Shown here: in pieces, positions 6,555-8,071 of the stretch | Numbering within the stretch: the first letter of the stretch is position 1 | Layout: every line of letters begins with the position of its first letter | DNA from: Oscillospiraceae bacterium | GTDB lineage: Bacteria; Bacillota; Clostridia; Oscillospirales; Acutalibacteraceae | DNA: 8,071 nucleotides | Direction: 5' to 3' | Assembly (NCBI GenBank): GCA_021640185.1 | Contig: JAJXDX010000005.1 | Coordinates: 1-8,071 of the forward strand | The notes under the pieces: model-generated | The model's database searches: none | The model's input: the letters and a program-made list of their open reading frames with translations, nothing else | Told to the model about the DNA's origin: nothing | Translations under genes and position numbers: made by a program

Positions 6555-7277
6555 ATGAACGTTCTGGCGATCGGGTGTCACCCGGATGATGTAGAGATCG
6601 CGTGCTCCGGCACGCTCGTGAAATGCCGGGAGCGCGGCGACCGGGTGGTGGTCTGCCACGTCTCGGACGGCGATCTGGGCCACGTGGTGATCCCGCCGGA
6701 GGAATTGCGGGTCATCCGGCGGCAGGAGGCGCGCCGCGCGGGCGAGATGGCCGGGATCGAGGTGATCTCGGCCGGGTTTTCGGATCTGGATATCTTCGAC
6801 GGCGACCGGCGCTCGCGCGACCGGATCGTGGACGTGATTCGTTATGCCGATCCCGACGTGATCATCACGCAGGCGCCGGACGACTATATGCCGGATCACA
6901 CGGCGGTGTCGCGTCTGGTGTTCGATGCCAGCTTTGCCGCCACGCTGCCGAACTACCGGTACCAGCCGCTGTTCAGCGACCCTTCGCAGCCGCCGGCGCG
7001 GCTCGTGCCGATCTATTATATGGATACGTTGGCCGGTGTCGGCTTTCAGCCGACGGAATACGTCGATATCAGCGGGCAGATCGATCGAAAGATCGCGATG
7101 CTGGAATGTCACGAGAGCCAGCTGGTCTGGATGCGGGAGCACGACGGCATCGATTTCGCGGACATGGTGCGCACCTGCTCGCGCTACCGCGGCTATCAGT
7201 GCGGCGCGGATTACGCCGAAGGGTTCACGGCCTGTCAGGCCTATCTGAAGGGAACGACCGCACGGCTGCTGCCGTGA
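6555..7277 (+). CDS. PIG-L/LmbE-family zinc-dependent N-deacetylase
   Basis: This 240-residue protein belongs to the PIG-L/LmbE family (PF02585), zinc enzymes that remove acetyl groups from N-acetylglucosamine-type sugars or their conjugates (relatives include MshB, BshB and diacetylchitobiose deacetylases). The hallmark is near the N-terminus: AIGCHPDDVEIACSGTL, with H9 and D12 as predicted zinc ligands and D11 as the likely base. The third ligand is predicted at H115 in MPDHTAV. The core pattern VVVCHVSDGDLG and the conserved RRQEARRAGEMAGI segment also fit the family. There is no signal peptide or membrane segment, so it is cytoplasmic. The length is normal. It begins the plus-strand operon; the NagB-like gene starts 22 nt after its stop. 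Together they suggest deacetylation of an amino sugar or its phosphate, followed by the NagB-like step. The exact substrate cannot be told. Confidence 0.9.
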   Translation: MNVLAIGCHPDDVEIACSGTLVKCRERGDRVVVCHVSDGDLGHVVIPPEELRVIRRQEARRAGEMAGIEVISAGFSDLDIFDGDRRSRDRIVDVIRYADPDVIITQAPDDYMPDHTAVSRLVFDASFAATLPNYRYQPLFSDPSQPPARLVPIYYMDTLAGVGFQPTEYVDISGQIDRKIAMLECHESQLVWMREHDGIDFADMVRTCSRYRGYQCGADYAEGFTACQAYLKGTTARLLP

Positions 7278-7299
7278 CGGCGGGAAAGGATGAAGAACG

Positions 7300-8071
7300 A
7301 TGGACTTCATGAGTACAGTCAAAGGTTCGCTGCTGGAGGGTTTCTTCCCCGAAGGCTGGGATATGGCCAGGATCGACGCGTGCTGCGAACGCGCAGACGC
7401 GCGTGAGCCGTTCTGGCACACCGATTTCGCGCCGCAGGCGTGCGACAGTGTACATGATCTCGACGTGATGATGGGACACGAGATCGCGCACGAGATCGAC
7501 GAAACATACCGCGAGGGGCGCAAGCTGGCGATCATCCTGCCGGTCGGCCCGATGGGGATGTACCGCTGGGCGGCGTATTTCCTCAACGAATGGGGCACGC
7601 CCTGCGACCACGTGACCACGTTCAATATGGACGAGTGGGCGGACGGCGAAGGGAACACGCTCGACAGCAGCGATCCCGCCTCGTTCGAATACAGCATGAA
7701 AAAAGCGTTCTTTTCGCAGCTGCGGCAGACCGTGCCGCCCGCGCAGCGCAATTTCGCCACGCGGCAGAACCTGCCGACGTATCCCGAAAAGATCGCCGCC
7801 CTGCGGGCGCAGGGCGCGAAGCTCGTGCTCGTCTACGGCATCGGTCGGATGTGTCACATCGCGTTTTGGGAGCCGCATTTTGCCGCCGATTACGCCGATA
7901 CGGACGCGTGGAAGGTCGCGGCCTACCGCCTTGGCGCGAAGCTGCACCCCCTCACGGTCGAGCAGAACGCCATCACCAGCTTCAAAAGCCGCACGACCTT
8001 GGTGCCGTGCCGCGCCAACACGATCGGCCCCGGCCTGTTTTTGCAGGCGGATCGGGCGATCGGCGGGGCGG
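7300..8071 (+). CDS. NagB-like glucosamine-6-phosphate isomerase/deaminase family protein (3' end outside window)
   Basis: The frame is open from ATG 7300 to the window edge, giving 257 residues with the C-terminus missing. AAAGGA lies 9 nt before the start. It matches the NagB/6-phosphogluconolactonase fold (PF01182): ILPVGPMGMY where the phosphate loop is expected, TFNMDEW (D111, equivalent to the catalytic Asp72 of E. coli NagB), YGIGRMCHIAFWEP (180-192) for the usual GxGxDGHIAFNEP, and NTIGPGLFLQAD for the late conserved loop. In that central motif H186 and E191 are kept, but the Asp (Asp141 in NagB) is Met184 and the following Gly is Cys185. The late loop falls near residue 245, so the whole protein should be longer than classical NagB (about 250-265 residues). 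It may deaminate or isomerise an unusual sugar phosphate, or have lost deamination. It is translated with the upstream PIG-L deacetylase. Confidence 0.85.
   Translation, partial: MDFMSTVKGSLLEGFFPEGWDMARIDACCERADAREPFWHTDFAPQACDSVHDLDVMMGHEIAHEIDETYREGRKLAIILPVGPMGMYRWAAYFLNEWGTPCDHVTTFNMDEWADGEGNTLDSSDPASFEYSMKKAFFSQLRQTVPPAQRNFATRQNLPTYPEKIAALRAQGAKLVLVYGIGRMCHIAFWEPHFAADYADTDAWKVAAYRLGAKLHPLTVEQNAITSFKSRTTLVPCRANTIGPGLFLQADRAIGGA

Noticed and set aside
6411..7947. Long minus-strand open frames (449 and 240 codons) opposite the PIG-L and NagB-like genes
   Set aside because: They are antisense shadows in GC-rich coding DNA. The plus strand carries clear family motifs and a ribosome binding site, while the minus products are rich in Arg/His/Pro and match nothing I recognise.

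Overview
The window looks like the chromosome of a Gram-positive, low-to-mid GC Bacillota, most likely a gut-type Clostridia. The reasons are strong AGGAGG-type ribosome binding sites, textbook vegetative promoters (TTGACA, 17 bp, TATAAT), hairpin-plus-T-run terminators, and the gene families present (MATE exporter, AraC/XylS regulator, PIG-L deacetylase, NagB-like sugar isomerase). No RNA gene, CRISPR array, transposase or plasmid/phage hallmark gene was recognised.

Layout from left to right. Positions 1-270 hold no confident gene, but contain a perfect inverted-repeat terminator at 151-198. A MATE-family exporter follows on the minus strand (271-1617), driven by a consensus promoter at 1694-1722 that fixes its start. 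Positions 1723-2037 are non-coding with hairpins and short repeats. They lead into a plus-strand remnant of an XRE-type helix-turn-helix gene (2038-2184) with its own plausible promoter. Converging on it is a minus-strand two-gene unit: a very small helix-turn-helix protein (5092-5217) and a 947-residue UvrD/helicase-IV-like helicase (2211-5054). The helicase carries an N-terminal zinc ribbon, two C-terminal topoisomerase-type zinc fingers and a PD-(D/E)xK-like insertion. Its promoter is at 5363-5391. A strong terminator at 5425-5459 separates it from an AraC/XylS regulator (5495-6370, minus).

The right end is a second module. The AraC gene is divergent from a plus-strand operon of a PIG-L/LmbE-type zinc deacetylase (6555-7277) and a NagB-like sugar-phosphate isomerase/deaminase (7300 to the window edge, incomplete). 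The two promoters lie back to back with touching -35 boxes and an imperfect inverted repeat. This suggests that the regulator controls both directions in response to an amino sugar or related compound. A deacetylase followed by a deaminase-fold enzyme would mimic the NagA-NagB route, but the NagB-like protein has Met where the family has its catalytic-loop Asp, so its reaction may differ.

Base composition changes sharply. The AraC/PIG-L/NagB block is very GC-rich, whereas the helicase block is much closer to AT/GC balance. This suggests that the helicase cassette was acquired separately. GATC is strikingly frequent throughout. The best candidate for something not well described is the helicase cassette: a helicase with a nuclease-like insertion plus a tiny HTH partner, beside a broken XRE gene.
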